From positions 868,001 to 932,000 of the forward strand of contig NZ_QMKJ01000001.1 in NCBI RefSeq assembly GCF_003290085.1: a stretch of 64,000 nt of DNA, written 5' to 3'. Positions within the stretch are counted from its first letter, which is position 1; each line of letters starts with the position of its first letter. Shown here piece after piece: positions 8,389 through 17,711 of the stretch. Made by a program: the position numbers and the translations under genes. The DNA comes from Aliidiomarina sp. B3213 (lineage in GTDB: Bacteria; Pseudomonadota; Gammaproteobacteria; Enterobacterales; Alteromonadaceae). Below the pieces are notes generated by a model. It had not been told where the DNA came from and ran no database searches. It saw only the letters and a list, made by a program, of their open reading frames with translations.

Positions 8389-10326
8389 GTGGCTTCCGCG
8401 ATCAAAATTTGGAGCTTCCCTGGAGGAGTCCACCCTCCAGAGAGAAAAACGTTAGCTAACCAAACGGCTACTGCTACAACAGAATTGCCGGAAAAAGTAT
8501 ATGTGCCGGTTAAACAGCATATTGGTGCAGAAGGTCAACTCTTGGTTCAACCTGGCGACACTGTGCTTAGAGGGCAAGCACTCACTCAACCGGGAATGAG
8601 TGGTGGTTTACCTGTTCACGCACCAAGTTCTGGAACCGTAATAAATATTGCTGAGCATACTAGTAATCATCCTTCGGGAATTCCGACCTTAACGATTACT
8701 ATTAAACTCGACGGTAAACATGAATCAATCGAGTTCACTGCCGTTGAAAACCCGCTAGAGCAAAGTCCACAAGAACTTATTAAATATATTCGAGAAGCAG
8801 GTATCGCAGGGTTAGGCGGTGCCGCTTACCCTACCGCGCAGAAACTTAGCCAAACCCAGAATACTGAATTACTCATTATCAACGGTGTTGAGTGTGAGCC
8901 TTATATCGTGTCCGACGACAGGCTTATGCGAGAGCATGCCGAGGAAATAGTATCAGGTATCACTATTTTGCAATCTGCGCTTCAAGCTCAGCAAACCATT
9001 GTCGCTATTGAAGACAATAAGCCTGAAGCCATTCAAGCCATGCGCCAAGCAATAGAAAGCGCTAGTATTGAAGCAGCGGTGGCGGTAGTTCCTACGAAAT
9101 ACCCTTCGGGCGGTGAAAAGCAACTTATTCAGTTACTTACAGGAAAAGAGGTACCTTCCAACGGCTACCCTTCAGACATGGGTATTCTTATGCAGAATGT
9201 GGGTACTGCGTATGCTATTCATGAGGCTATTTATTTAGGCAAGCCGCTGATGGAGCGCATCGTGACCTTAACCGGTGAGGCCTTACAAAAACCAGGCACG
9301 GTATGGGCGTTATTGGGTACACCGGTGTCACACTTGCTAGATAGTGCTAGCTTACAGGCAAGCTCTAAGCAAAAAGTTATTATCGGCGGCCCAATGATGG
9401 GTTACACGATTTCAGATTTAGAAGTTCCTGTTGTTAAATCGACTAACTGTATTTTGTGTCCAACAGAGTCAGAACTGCCAGCTACAGGCCACGAAATGGC
9501 ATGCATTCGTTGTGGTCAGTGTGAGCAAGTGTGTCCCGCGTCATTATTACCGCAACAACTTTACTGGTACGCAAAAGCAAGTGATCACGATGCTCTTAAA
9601 CAACACCACTTAAAAGACTGTATTGAGTGTGGTGCGTGTGCTTATGTTTGTCCAAGTGAAATTCCACTTGTGCACTATTACAGAAAAGCAAAAGCGGAAA
9701 TTCGTGAAGAACTCATTGAACAGCAAAAAGCCGATATTGCTCGACAACGATTTGAGGCCAGACAGGCTAGACTAGAGCGAGAGAAGCAAGCTAGATTAGA
9801 AAAGCACAAGAAAGCGGCTGAGGCACGTCAGGCCGCGCTTGCTGCGAGAGCCGCTGCAGCTGAGGCAGACCCAACAGAACAAAGCACAGCAGATACAGCA
9901 GCAAACAACGGTGAGAAGCAGTCGAAAGTCGCTGCAGCCATAGCGCGAGCCAAAGCTAAAAACGCTGCGCAAGCAGAATCAGCAACCGCAGAAGACGACA
10001 AAAAGGCGAGAGTTGCTGAAGCCGTAGCTCGCGCGAAAGCTAAAAAGGCTGCGCAAGCAGAATCAGCAACCGCAGAAGACGACAAAAAGGCGAGAGTTGC
10101 TGAAGCCGTAGCTCGCGCGAAAGCTAAAAAGGCTGCACAAGCAGAATCAGCAACCCCAGAAGACGACAAAGCGAAACAGTCATCACAGCAGTCTGACAAT
10201 GCAGAAGCAGAAAAGAAAAGAAGAGTGGCAGCAGCTGTAGCGAGAGCAAAGGCGAAGAAAGCTGAACAACAAAAACAACAAAATAGTGTCACAACAAGCG
10301 AACGAGGAGACTCTGAATCGTCATGA
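8389..10326 (+). CDS. rsxC: Electron transport complex subunit RsxC/RnfC
   Basis: Peripheral NADH/FMN-binding iron-sulfur subunit of Rnf (645 residues). The N-terminal half has the NADH-binding glycine-rich stretch GLGGAAYPTAQK, as in Nqo1/NuoF. Two 4Fe-4S motifs, CIRCGQCEQVCP and CIECGACAYVCP, lie at about residues 373-425. From about residue 440 to the end the protein is a charged Ala/Lys/Glu/Gln-rich tail containing 28-residue repeats encoded by near-identical 84-bp DNA repeats. E. coli RsxC has a similar low-complexity tail. It starts with GTG directly after the rsxB stop and overlaps rsxD by four bases. Confidence 0.95.
   Translation: MASAIKIWSFPGGVHPPERKTLANQTATATTELPEKVYVPVKQHIGAEGQLLVQPGDTVLRGQALTQPGMSGGLPVHAPSSGTVINIAEHTSNHPSGIPTLTITIKLDGKHESIEFTAVENPLEQSPQELIKYIREAGIAGLGGAAYPTAQKLSQTQNTELLIINGVECEPYIVSDDRLMREHAEEIVSGITILQSALQAQQTIVAIEDNKPEAIQAMRQAIESASIEAAVAVVPTKYPSGGEKQLIQLLTGKEVPSNGYPSDMGILMQNVGTAYAIHEAIYLGKPLMERIVTLTGEALQKPGTVWALLGTPVSHLLDSASLQASSKQKVIIGGPMMGYTISDLEVPVVKSTNCILCPTESELPATGHEMACIRCGQCEQVCPASLLPQQLYWYAKASDHDALKQHHLKDCIECGACAYVCPSEIPLVHYYRKAKAEIREELIEQQKADIARQRFEARQARLEREKQARLEKHKKAAEARQAALAARAAAAEADPTEQSTADTAANNGEKQSKVAAAIARAKAKNAAQAESATAEDDKKARVAEAVARAKAKKAAQAESATAEDDKKARVAEAVARAKAKKAAQAESATPEDDKAKQSSQQSDNAEAEKKRRVAAAVARAKAKKAEQQKQQNSVTTSERGDSESS
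9964..10170 (+). repeat. 84-bp tandem repeats in the rsxC tail
   Basis: Unit starts at 9964, 10048 and 10132 are exactly 84 bases apart. The first two units are identical except near their left edge, and the third is partial with two visible substitutions. Each encodes 28 residues starting AAQAESATAEDDKKARVAEA. More diverged copies can be recognised on both sides (about 9925-9963 and 10208-10265). The DNA identity suggests recent unit duplication. Confidence 0.9.
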
Positions 10327-11408
10327 GTTTTTTTATAGCGTCCTCACCACATAATCACGTGCGCCGAAATACCCAGTGGGTCATGCAACAGGTTTTACTG
10401 GCCATGGTGCCAGGTGTGCTTGCTCAAGTTTGGATCTTCGGTTGGGGAGTACTTATTCAGCTCGCCTTCGCTATTGTTACTGCGATTGTTGCAGAGTCTT
10501 TGTTCCTAGCTTTTAGAGATAAGCCTATTAAACCCGCTTTAAGAGATAATACAGCTATTCTTACTGCGGCATTGCTAGCGGTGAGCATTCCGCCGCTCGC
10601 GCCTTGGTGGGTCATATTTATAGGTGTCATTTTTTCTATCGTAGTGGTCAAGCAAGTTTTTGGAGGCGTCGGCCAGAACATCTTTAACCCAGCAATGGCA
10701 GGCTATGTTTTACTTCTGGTGTCTTTCCCTGTGCAAATGACGCAATGGATGCCCCCAGCCCACCTCGCTACTTTTAACCTAAGTTTTATAGACAGTCTAT
10801 GGTTATTTTTCACGCAGTACACCACAGACGGTTTCAGTGTCATGCAAGTAACAATGGTGCAATTAGGGCAAGGCATCGATGCAGTTTCTATGGCTACACC
10901 GCTCGACCACATACGCAATCAGCTTTCGCAAGGCTATACACTAAGCGAGTCGCTTAACTCACCTATTTTTGGTGGTTTAGCCGGTTTGGGTTGGCAGGAA
11001 GTTAACATGGCGTATTTCCTCGGGGGGGCTTATCTTGTCGCTCGCCGAGTTATCACATGGCATATACCGGTGGCGTTGTTAGGCACTCTACTCGTTGCCT
11101 CTGGTTTAGGTACTACGTTTGCAATCGACCAGTTGCCCGGAGTAAACATTCACTTGCTGAGTGGCGCAACCATGCTAGGCGCGTTTTTTATAGCCACAGA
11201 CCCAGTATCTGCAGCCACTTCAAATAAAGGCAAAGTAATATACGCGGCTCTCATTGGCGTGCTGGTTTATGTAATCCGTACTTGGGGTGGTTACCCAGAC
11301 GCTATGGCTTTTGCGGTGCTGTTGGCTAACTTATGTGTGCCCACTATCGATTACTTCTCTAAACCTCGCCCGTATGGCAATGTCAAAGCCAAGGAGTCTG
11401 CAGAATGA
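10323..11408 (+). CDS. rsxD: Electron transport complex subunit RsxD/RnfD
   Basis: Polytopic Rnf membrane subunit (361 residues), homologous to NqrB. It carries covalently bound FMN on a threonine. The motif SGATMLGAFFIATDPVSAATS near residue 280 contains a related conserved stretch, and the hydrophobic segment VFGGVGQNIFNPAMAGY near residue 120 is typical of NqrB/RnfD proteins. The start ATG overlaps the rsxC stop (ATGA), and the end overlaps rsxG by four bases. Exact placement of the flavin threonine is not certain from reading alone. Confidence 0.95.
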   Translation: MSFFIASSPHNHVRRNTQWVMQQVLLAMVPGVLAQVWIFGWGVLIQLAFAIVTAIVAESLFLAFRDKPIKPALRDNTAILTAALLAVSIPPLAPWWVIFIGVIFSIVVVKQVFGGVGQNIFNPAMAGYVLLLVSFPVQMTQWMPPAHLATFNLSFIDSLWLFFTQYTTDGFSVMQVTMVQLGQGIDAVSMATPLDHIRNQLSQGYTLSESLNSPIFGGLAGLGWQEVNMAYFLGGAYLVARRVITWHIPVALLGTLLVASGLGTTFAIDQLPGVNIHLLSGATMLGAFFIATDPVSAATSNKGKVIYAALIGVLVYVIRTWGGYPDAMAFAVLLANLCVPTIDYFSKPRPYGNVKAKESAE

Positions 11409-12052
11409 TCTTCAAGAATATGAAAAAGAACGGTCTTATTCTTGGAGCTTTTGCACTAGCTGCAACAGGGCTTTTGGTGGTAACTCAGTTTTTAACCGCT
11501 GACCGAATTGAACAACAACAACGCGCAGAATTAATGGGCACGCTGAATACACTGATACCTGAAGAAATGCACAGCAATGACCTGTTTGCGGACTGCACCT
11601 TAGTGACCAACCCAGATGTTCTAGGTCGCTCTTCTCCTCAACCTGTCTACAGGGCTCGCTCAACCAACGGCAATACCGCCATCGCTATTCGAACCACGGC
11701 GCCAAATGGTTACAGTGGAAACATTGATATGCTTGTTGCGATAAATACAAACAATAAAGTTATGGGCGTTCGCGTACTTCAGCACAGAGAAACTCCTGGG
11801 CTTGGTGACAAGATAGAAACTCGAAAAAGTGATTGGATATTGTCTTTCACCCAACAGAATATTCCTGCTCAAGAAAGCCCAAGGTGGGAAGTTCGTAAAG
11901 ATGGAGGCGCATTTGACCAATTTACAGGGGCAACTATTACGCCACGAGCAGTGATTAATGCGGTTGAGCGCACTATTATTTGGGCAAACGCGCAACAAGA
12001 ATCGTTATTTAATGCACCATCAAACTGCCAGCAGTCAGGTGATAGCCGATGA
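11405..12052 (+). CDS. rsxG: Electron transport complex subunit RsxG/RnfG
   Basis: Periplasm-facing flavoprotein subunit of Rnf (215 residues). One N-terminal membrane helix (about residues 10-30) is followed by an FMN-binding domain. [15 protein letters not shown] near residue 180 contains the S/TGAT motif whose final threonine takes covalent FMN through phosphoester linkage. [12 protein letters not shown] is the other family landmark. Start and stop overlap rsxD and rsxE by ATGA-type junctions. Confidence 0.95.
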   Translation: MIFKNMKKNGLILGAFALAATGLLVVTQFLTADRIEQQQRAELMGTLNTLIPEEMHSNDLFADCTLVTNPDVLGRSSPQPVYRARSTNGNTAIAIRTTAPNGYSGNIDMLVAINTNNKVMGVRVLQHRETPGLGDKIETRKSDWILSFTQQNIPAQESPRWEVRKDGGAFDQFTGATITPRAVINAVERTIIWANAQQESLFNAPSNCQQSGDSR

Positions 12053-12744
12053 GTGAAATTAAAACCTTGTCAAAAAACGGGTTATGGGAAAATAATCCTG
12101 CTTTAGTCCAACTATTAGGACTTTGTCCCCTACTCGCTGTAACCACTACAGTAACCAACGCCTTGGGGCTTGGCCTTGCCACTCTCTTAGTGTTGGTGGG
12201 CTCAAACATTACAGTTTCTTTAGTTAGAGAATGGGTTCCGAACGAAATTAGAATACCTGTCTTTGTAATCGTCATTGCGACCTTTGTAACAATGATAGAA
12301 TTGCTTATGAATGCCTTCGCATACAGCTTGTATTTGTCATTAGGTATTTTCATTCCCCTCATTGTGACCAACTGCGCGATTATCGGTCGAGCAGAAGCCT
12401 ACGCTTCTAAGAATCCTTGGCATTTAGCAGCCTACGATGGTCTTGCCATGGGCTTAGGTTTTGGTGGCGTACTCGTGTTGCTAGGTGCTGTTAGAGAAAT
12501 TATTGGCCAAGGCACGCTATTTGATGGCGCTGAATTACTTCTAGGTGAATGGGCTGCCGCACTGCGCATCGAAGTTATTCAATTCGATTACCCGCTTCTG
12601 CTAGCAATTCTTCCACCCGGAGCCTTTATTGGTTTAGGATTCCTTATTGCTATAAAAAATGGTATCGACCGGCTACATGCAGCAAAACAAGAAAAACAAG
12701 CCGTAACCAAAGCAACACGCGCACGAGTTACAGGGCAAACTTAA
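12049..12744 (+). CDS. rsxE: Electron transport complex subunit RsxE/RnfE
   Basis: Membrane subunit (231 residues), paralogous to RsxA and inserted in the opposite orientation. [18 protein letters not shown] and [17 protein letters not shown] hold the conserved cysteines that, with those of RsxA, bind the intramembrane iron-sulfur centre. Six hydrophobic helices are visible. It overlaps rsxG by four bases and is followed by nth after 13 bases, as in many gammaproteobacteria. Confidence 0.95.
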   Translation: MSEIKTLSKNGLWENNPALVQLLGLCPLLAVTTTVTNALGLGLATLLVLVGSNITVSLVREWVPNEIRIPVFVIVIATFVTMIELLMNAFAYSLYLSLGIFIPLIVTNCAIIGRAEAYASKNPWHLAAYDGLAMGLGFGGVLVLLGAVREIIGQGTLFDGAELLLGEWAAALRIEVIQFDYPLLLAILPPGAFIGLGFLIAIKNGIDRLHAAKQEKQAVTKATRARVTGQT

Positions 12745-12757
12745 GTTTGATCACAAT

Positions 12758-13393
12758 ATGAATAAAGAAAAACGAAGAGAAATACTAACGCGCTTAAGAG
12801 ACAACAATCCACATCCGACCACGGAGCTTAACTTCTCAAACCCTTTTGAGTTGCTTATCGCCGTTCTTTTGTCAGCACAAGCAACTGATGTGGGCGTAAA
12901 CAAAGCCACCGGGCCTCTTTTTAAAATTGCCAACAACCCACATGACATGTATGCACTTGGTGTCGACGGTTTAAAGTCCTACATAAAAACCATAGGCCTT
13001 TTTAACACCAAAGCAGAAAACGCAATTAAAACCTGCAAAATACTGATTGATAAGTACAACGGCGAAGTTCCTGAAGACCGCGCTGCGCTAGAAGCGCTAC
13101 CAGGTGTAGGCCGAAAAACCGCGAACGTAGTGCTAAATACCGCTTTTGGCTGGCCGACAATTGCAGTCGACACGCACATATTCCGGGTGAGCAACCGTAC
13201 AAAGTTCGCCATGGGTAAAAACGTAGACCAGGTAGAACAGAAGCTACTCAAAGTCGTGCCCGCAGAGTTTAAGGTAGACGTACATCACTGGCTTATTTTA
13301 CATGGACGCTACACCTGCGTGGCTCGCAAGCCACGCTGCGGTTCATGCATTATTGAAGACTTGTGTGAGTTTAAGGATAAAACAGAGATTTAA
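12758..13393 (+). CDS. nth: Endonuclease III
   Basis: Bifunctional DNA glycosylase/AP lyase for oxidised pyrimidines (211 residues, same length as the E. coli enzyme). The helix-hairpin-helix LPGVGRKTANVV contains the nucleophile K120, and AVDTHIFRV holds D138. The C-terminal 4Fe-4S motif CVARKPRCGSCIIEDLC has the standard C-x6-C-x2-C-x5-C spacing. It is the last gene of the rsx operon. The start has no strong ribosome site, so coupling to rsxE translation is plausible. Confidence 0.97.
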   Translation: MNKEKRREILTRLRDNNPHPTTELNFSNPFELLIAVLLSAQATDVGVNKATGPLFKIANNPHDMYALGVDGLKSYIKTIGLFNTKAENAIKTCKILIDKYNGEVPEDRAALEALPGVGRKTANVVLNTAFGWPTIAVDTHIFRVSNRTKFAMGKNVDQVEQKLLKVVPAEFKVDVHHWLILHGRYTCVARKPRCGSCIIEDLCEFKDKTEI

Positions 13394-13417
13394 GACTCTT
13401 ACAATTGTCTCTTACTG

Positions 13418-13456
13418 AAAAAAAAGGGGAAAGCCGCTGTAAACAGTTACTTCCCC
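13418..13456 (-). terminator. Intrinsic terminator of the DJ-1/PfpI gene
   Basis: On the minus strand GGGGAA (13451-13456) pairs with TTTCCCC (13426-13432), an inner CTG/CAG pair adds to the stem, and eight U follow (13418-13425). It lies 42 bases after the stop of the minus-strand gene. It may also stop nth transcripts weakly. Confidence 0.7.
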
Positions 13457-13497
13457 ACTTCATTCCGGTCGGTGATTCCCGCAGAACTAGTCTCTGC

Positions 13498-14184
13498 TCA
13501 GTCTGAAATTTGAGCGAGTAACTTGTCAGCCACTAAAGCTGAACTAGCTGGGTTTTGACCCGTAACAATTAGACCATCTTGTACAGCAAATGCTTCCCAG
13601 TCTTGCCCTTTTTGATAGTCACCACCACGTTTAACAAGCTCATCTTCCAGCAAGAAAGGCACAACTTCTGTCAATTGAACTGCTTCTTCCTCACTGTTGG
13701 TAAAGCCGGTCACCTTTTTATCTTTGATAACGAAGTCACCAGAAGCGTTTTTTACGTTAAGCAATGCGGCACTAGCATGACATACTGCCGATACAGCTTT
13801 ACCTGAGTTCAAAAAACTCTCAATTAAAGCGATTGATTCCCTATTGTCGGTGAGATCCCAAAGTGGGCCATGACCGCCCGGGTAAAAAACGGCGTCGTAG
13901 TCACTTTCATTTATGTCAGATAGTTTTAACGTTGCCGCAATTTTAGCCTGAGCATCTCTATCAGCATCGAACCGTTCAGTCGCCTCTGTTTGGAAGTCCT
14001 CTAATGTGCTTGTTGGATCAATTGGAGCTTGACCGCCTTTCGGTGTAGCCAAAGTAACCTCGGCTCCAGCGTCAATAAACGCATAATATGGGGCAGCAAA
14101 TTCTTCAACCCAAAAACCTGTTTTTTTGCCCGTGTCACCTAGTTGATCGTGTGAAGTTAGCACCATCAAAATCTTCTTCGTCAT
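13498..14184 (-). CDS. DJ-1/PfpI family protein, Hsp31-like
   Basis: A 228-residue cytoplasmic protein of the type 1 glutamine-amidotransferase-like (DJ-1/ThiJ/PfpI) fold. The nucleophile cysteine is in AVCHASAAL, the supporting glutamate is probably in GFWVEEF, and YPGGHGPLWDL is the conserved loop ahead of it. This Hsp31/glyoxalase III-type subgroup detoxifies methylglyoxal and similar carbonyls or protects proteins from stress. It is divergent from the LysR-type regulator at 14349, which is therefore its probable regulator. Confidence 0.88.
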   Translation of the reverse strand: MTKKILMVLTSHDQLGDTGKKTGFWVEEFAAPYYAFIDAGAEVTLATPKGGQAPIDPTSTLEDFQTEATERFDADRDAQAKIAATLKLSDINESDYDAVFYPGGHGPLWDLTDNRESIALIESFLNSGKAVSAVCHASAALLNVKNASGDFVIKDKKVTGFTNSEEEAVQLTEVVPFLLEDELVKRGGDYQKGQDWEAFAVQDGLIVTGQNPASSALVADKLLAQISD

Positions 14185-14348
14185 ATTTATTACCCCGTTA
14201 TCAACTAAATTTATTTGTTCAATTTTAGTTCTATTTCATTGCTGTAAAGTATAGGGTCACTAACTTAAGTGAACAATGCAGATAAAACTAAAAACATTGT
14301 ATGAATAATTGATACAATTAACTTCGCTATTTCTTTTGTGGACAATAT

Positions 14349-15266
14349 ATGAATGTTTCCTTAGAGCGACTCAAAAGCATGGTTGTTTTTGCTCAGGTGA
14401 TTGAACAAGGCAGTCTAAGCGCAGCAGCTACGCATTTAGGGCTCTCTCGAGCAGTGGTGAGTTACCACTTGAAAAAACTTGAAGACCAACTCGACGTGAA
14501 ATTGCTCAACCGTTCAACTCGAACCATTAACCTCACAGAGGCTGGCCGAGCATATTATGAACGTTGTCATGCTATCGCAGAGCAAGCCAATGCAGCCAAT
14601 CAGCAAATTGAGAATACAAAAAGCGAGCCTGCCGGCTTGCTTAGAATAACTTGCCCAGTCAATGTTGGCTTGCAGACTATAGTGCCGGCTCTCAACGAGT
14701 TTAAACGAATATATCCTAGGATTAGTCTCGATATCATGCTGACGGACGAAGTGGTTAATATCATGAAAGAGGGAATCGACTTAGCAGTACGTGGAGCACC
14801 ATTGCCAGACTCTGGGTTACAGGCAAGTAAACTCGCTACGTTGAAGACTTGTCTATGCGGTTCTCCAGAATACTTTTTGAAATATGGGCAACCTGACCAC
14901 CCTAATGACTTGGTTGATCACCAATGGGTGATGTACAAGTTAACCTCTAGCGAACTAAACATCACTAAAGGCAGCCGCTCTTATAAGGTTGCTACCAAAG
15001 GCAGTATTAGTACCAACAATGCGGCAGCTAGAACTGCATTTGTCGAGGCTGGGCATGGATTAGCACGAATCCCACTATACGATGCATGGCCTAAAATACA
15101 GGCTGGTACGCTTCAAACAGCTCTTGATGACTATGATTTTAGCGACATCAATGTTTATGGTGTCTTCCCACCAGGTACTGCAAATTCGAAAAAATTGAGA
15201 TTAGTACTTAATTTTTTGCAGTCCTATTTCACGAAGCAAATGAATGTAAAGAATACCCAATACTAA
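14349..15266 (+). CDS. LysR-type transcriptional regulator
   Basis: A 305-residue regulator. The N-terminal winged helix-turn-helix spans about residues 5-65 (GSLSAAATHLGLSRAVVSYHLKKLEDQL, shown in part). The LysR substrate-binding domain follows, with GIDLAVRGAPLPDSGL typical of the CrgA/PA2206-like subgroup. Because it is transcribed away from the DJ-1/PfpI gene across a 164-base intergenic region, the usual LysR arrangement suggests it controls that gene and itself. The inducer is unknown. Confidence 0.88.
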   Translation: MNVSLERLKSMVVFAQVIEQGSLSAAATHLGLSRAVVSYHLKKLEDQLDVKLLNRSTRTINLTEAGRAYYERCHAIAEQANAANQQIENTKSEPAGLLRITCPVNVGLQTIVPALNEFKRIYPRISLDIMLTDEVVNIMKEGIDLAVRGAPLPDSGLQASKLATLKTCLCGSPEYFLKYGQPDHPNDLVDHQWVMYKLTSSELNITKGSRSYKVATKGSISTNNAAARTAFVEAGHGLARIPLYDAWPKIQAGTLQTALDDYDFSDINVYGVFPPGTANSKKLRLVLNFLQSYFTKQMNVKNTQY

Positions 15267-15315
15267 CCAGATGATGTCTATCGAGGCTTTATTGGCATAT
15301 AAAACACTTAAAGCA

Positions 15316-16218
15316 CTAACGGCTTGACAATAGCTCCTCGTTAAACGGGCGGCTAATTTGAACTACAACACGTCTGTTTTGAGCGCGCTCGAGCTCATTT
15401 TCATTGCCCGCTATGTGCCGCATTTCACCATGCCCTTGAATGGAAATTTGGGACTCGTTTATGCCTTGCTCAACCAGAAAATCTTTTACTGACTGCGCTC
15501 TAGCAGTAGAGAGCTGCTCGTTTTCATCGAAGCTACCATAAGCGTCGGTATAACCGGCGACCAGTACTAATTCGATATTTTGATCATGTACAAGGAAATT
15601 ACCAACACGCATCAACTTGCGCTTCGCAGAGTTTGTCAGCTCGGTCGTTTTCTCTTCGTACGTTAAAACCGTAAATGAAATATCATCAAACCCATAAGGC
15701 AATAACTGCGCTACGCAGTCCATAAAGTCATCGTAGCGTTGCTGAAAATTCACGGCTGAAACCTGCACTTGCACTTCATCTTGCGCGTTATGCCAGTCTT
15801 GATAGCTAAAGGTGGGCGCCATACCTTTTTCCAGTTCAGTCAACAAAACCCAAGACATTTCCATACCAAGCTCACTGTCGTACTGACGATACAAAGGGAG
15901 TTCGCCTAACAACCTCGGAGCTGCTCCTGGACGCCAAACTGGTGGGGCAGAATAAACTAACGCATTGTCATACGTTTCAGGAAGCCTGCGCATATCCAAA
16001 ATTACGCGCATATTCGATTGACGATTCGCTTCACTTTCAAAGCGCACTTCACCATATCGAGGAATTTCATGAGCCAGGGTACATTGCAGAGGTGAGTATT
16101 CGCTCACGCGCCATTCAGCATGTTCATTATTCGCTCGGTACATTCTCACGTCTGTTGCGGCCGACGCAAATGACGTGACTCCTAAAGCTAATGACACTGC
16201 GAATACAATCTGTCGCAT
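15316..16218 (-). CDS. motY: Sodium-type flagellar motor protein MotY
   Basis: T-ring component of the sodium-driven polar flagellar motor that anchors the PomAB-type stator (300 residues). Residues 1-20 are a signal peptide ending ASA-A. An N-terminal MotY domain follows ([34 protein letters not shown]). The C-terminal OmpA-like peptidoglycan-binding domain has [26 protein letters not shown] and RAQNRRVVV. The start was placed at the ATG at 16218, which begins the signal peptide. It is divergent from rnt, a pairing also known in related genera. No other flagellar gene is in the window. Confidence 0.9.
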   Translation of the reverse strand: MRQIVFAVSLALGVTSFASAATDVRMYRANNEHAEWRVSEYSPLQCTLAHEIPRYGEVRFESEANRQSNMRVILDMRRLPETYDNALVYSAPPVWRPGAAPRLLGELPLYRQYDSELGMEMSWVLLTELEKGMAPTFSYQDWHNAQDEVQVQVSAVNFQQRYDDFMDCVAQLLPYGFDDISFTVLTYEEKTTELTNSAKRKLMRVGNFLVHDQNIELVLVAGYTDAYGSFDENEQLSTARAQSVKDFLVEQGINESQISIQGHGEMRHIAGNENELERAQNRRVVVQISRPFNEELLSSR

Positions 16219-16346
16219 TACGCCCTCTATCATGGTTAAAACATTATGCTTATGTATCGACCTTCCCCTTACTAACTTTAGTCATTCCTTTAGCCATTCG
16301 CAGTGCCTTCTGGCATACTTTAACCCTAAGAAATAAAGGAGTTTGC

Positions 16347-16973
16347 ATGTCACTCGATTTTAGTTTGATGAAGTCTCGCTTTCGTGGGTACTTGCCGGTT
16401 GTTATTGATGTCGAAACCGCAGGTTTTAATGCTCAAACCGATGCATTATTAGAGATTGCAGCGGTTCTGTTAGCATTTAATGAAAGTGGAGACCTTGAGC
16501 CCTATAAAACAGTGCATGCTCATGTAGAACCTTTCGAAGGCGCCAATATCGAACAGGCAGCAATCGAGTTTAATGGCATTGATCCACATAGCCCCTTACG
16601 AGGAGCTGTGAGTGAAAGCGAAGCGTTAAGAGATATATTTAAAGAAGTAAGAAAGGCGCAAAAAGAGGCTGGCTGCCAACGCTCGGTTTTGGTCGGTCAC
16701 AACGCAACTTTTGATCACAACTTTATGATGGCTGCCGCGGAGCGCGCCAACCTTAAGAGAAACCCTTTCCACCCGTTCGTAACATTCGATACCACCTCAC
16801 TTTCTGCTTTAGCGCTCGGACAAACGGTCTTGGTGAAGGCTTGCAAAGCCGCAGGTATAGAGTTCGACCAAAAGGAGGCGCATTCGGCTGTTTACGACAC
16901 AGAGCGCACAGCTGAGTTGTTCTGCTGGATAGTAAACCGCTGGAGTCAGCTTGGAGGCTGGCAAGGAGAATAA
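16347..16973 (+). CDS. rnt: Ribonuclease T
   Basis: A 3'-5' DEDDh exonuclease that matures the 3' ends of tRNA, 5S and 23S rRNA (208 residues). The Exo I motif [11 protein letters not shown] supplies D and [13 protein letters not shown] is Exo II, and [15 protein letters not shown] holds the catalytic His and last Asp. LKRNPFHPF is a strongly conserved RNase T stretch. The ATG at 16347 has AAAGGAG just upstream and matches the family start. A longer open frame reaches back to 16191 but runs into motY. Confidence 0.96.
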   Translation: MSLDFSLMKSRFRGYLPVVIDVETAGFNAQTDALLEIAAVLLAFNESGDLEPYKTVHAHVEPFEGANIEQAAIEFNGIDPHSPLRGAVSESEALRDIFKEVRKAQKEAGCQRSVLVGHNATFDHNFMMAAAERANLKRNPFHPFVTFDTTSLSALALGQTVLVKACKAAGIEFDQKEAHSAVYDTERTAELFCWIVNRWSQLGGWQGE

Positions 16974-17003
16974 AAAAACGGCCCCTTCGAGGAGCCGTTT
17001 TTC
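16972..17003. terminator. Bidirectional terminator between rnt and the peroxiredoxin gene
   Basis: AAAACGGC and GCCGTTTT form the stem with an inner CC/GG pair closing a TTCGA loop. The stem is flanked by A-runs on the left and T-runs on the right. It sits between two convergent genes and can serve both. Confidence 0.85.
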
Positions 17004-17031
17004 TTAAAACCTTAAGGTAAAACTTTAATTA

Positions 17032-17637
17032 TTAAAGTTTAGCTTGGTTTTTGCTCAAGTAATCAGCAACGCCTTTCGCATCTGCTTTCATACCTTCGTC
17101 GCCTTTGTTCCAACCTGCAGGGCAAACTTCACCGTGCTCTTCATGGAACAATAATGCATCTACCATACGAAGCATTTCGTCGATGTTACGGCCAAGTGGT
17201 AAGTCGTTTACTACTTGGTGACGTACGTTACCTTCTTCGTCGATTAAGAAAGATGCACGGAACGCTACACCAGCTTCTGGGTGCTCGATATCGTACGCTT
17301 TCACAATTTCATGCTTCACGTCTGCAACTAGTGGGTATTTAACCGCACCAATACCACCGCTCTCAACAGCAGTGTTTCTCCAGGCATTATGGCTAAACTG
17401 TGAATCGATTGAACAACCAATAACCTTCACGCCGCGCTCTTCAAATTCAGCTAAACGCTTGTCGAAAGCGATTAACTCAGAAGGACAAACGAATGTGAAG
17501 TCTAGTGGGTAAAAGAAAAGAACCGCTTTTTGGCCCTTAATTTCTTCACTCAACGTAAAGTTTTCAACAATCTCACCAGTTCCAGTTACTGCCGCAGCGG
17601 TAAAATCAGGTGCCTTGCGGCCAACTAATACAGCCAT
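17032..17637 (-). CDS. Typical 2-Cys peroxiredoxin (AhpC/Prx1 group)
   Basis: Cytoplasmic thiol peroxidase that reduces H2O2 and organic hydroperoxides (201 residues). The peroxidatic cysteine is C51 in DFTFVCPSE and the resolving cysteine is C172 in HGEVCPAGW. Together with P44 and the downstream Arg in VAFRASFLID they make the standard active site. The GGIG motif of over-oxidation-sensitive enzymes is present, but the C-terminal YF partner motif reads YL. It has its own ribosome site and is separated from the upstream grxD by a terminator. Reductant is not evident: no ahpF is adjacent. Confidence 0.93.
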   Translation of the reverse strand: MAVLVGRKAPDFTAAAVTGTGEIVENFTLSEEIKGQKAVLFFYPLDFTFVCPSELIAFDKRLAEFEERGVKVIGCSIDSQFSHNAWRNTAVESGGIGAVKYPLVADVKHEIVKAYDIEHPEAGVAFRASFLIDEEGNVRHQVVNDLPLGRNIDEMLRMVDALLFHEEHGEVCPAGWNKGDEGMKADAKGVADYLSKNQAKL

Positions 17638-17663
17638 GCATTACTCCATTTTTAGTTAGAACA

Positions 17664-17689
17664 TAAAAAAGGAGCTCAGTGAGAGCTCC
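17664..17689 (-). terminator. Intrinsic terminator of grxD
   Basis: GGAGCTC (17683-17689 read on the minus strand) pairs with GAGCTCC (17671-17677) around a five-base loop, followed by six U. It lies just before the peroxiredoxin start codon, so the two redox genes are mostly transcribed separately. Confidence 0.85.
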
Positions 17690-17711
17690 CCCCATATAAA
17701 ATCTTTTCTTT

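Noticed and set aside
9964-10170. CRISPR-like direct repeats
   Set aside because: Units are contiguous, in frame, 84 bases long and without spacers; they are coding repeats.
9828-10292. Antisense open frame with repeats in rsxC
   Set aside because: It is the complement of the Ala/Lys-rich repeats; the sense strand is the clear Rnf gene.
16191-16346. N-terminal extension of RNase T
   Set aside because: The extension overlaps motY and has no similarity to the family; the ATG at 16347 has a strong ribosome site.
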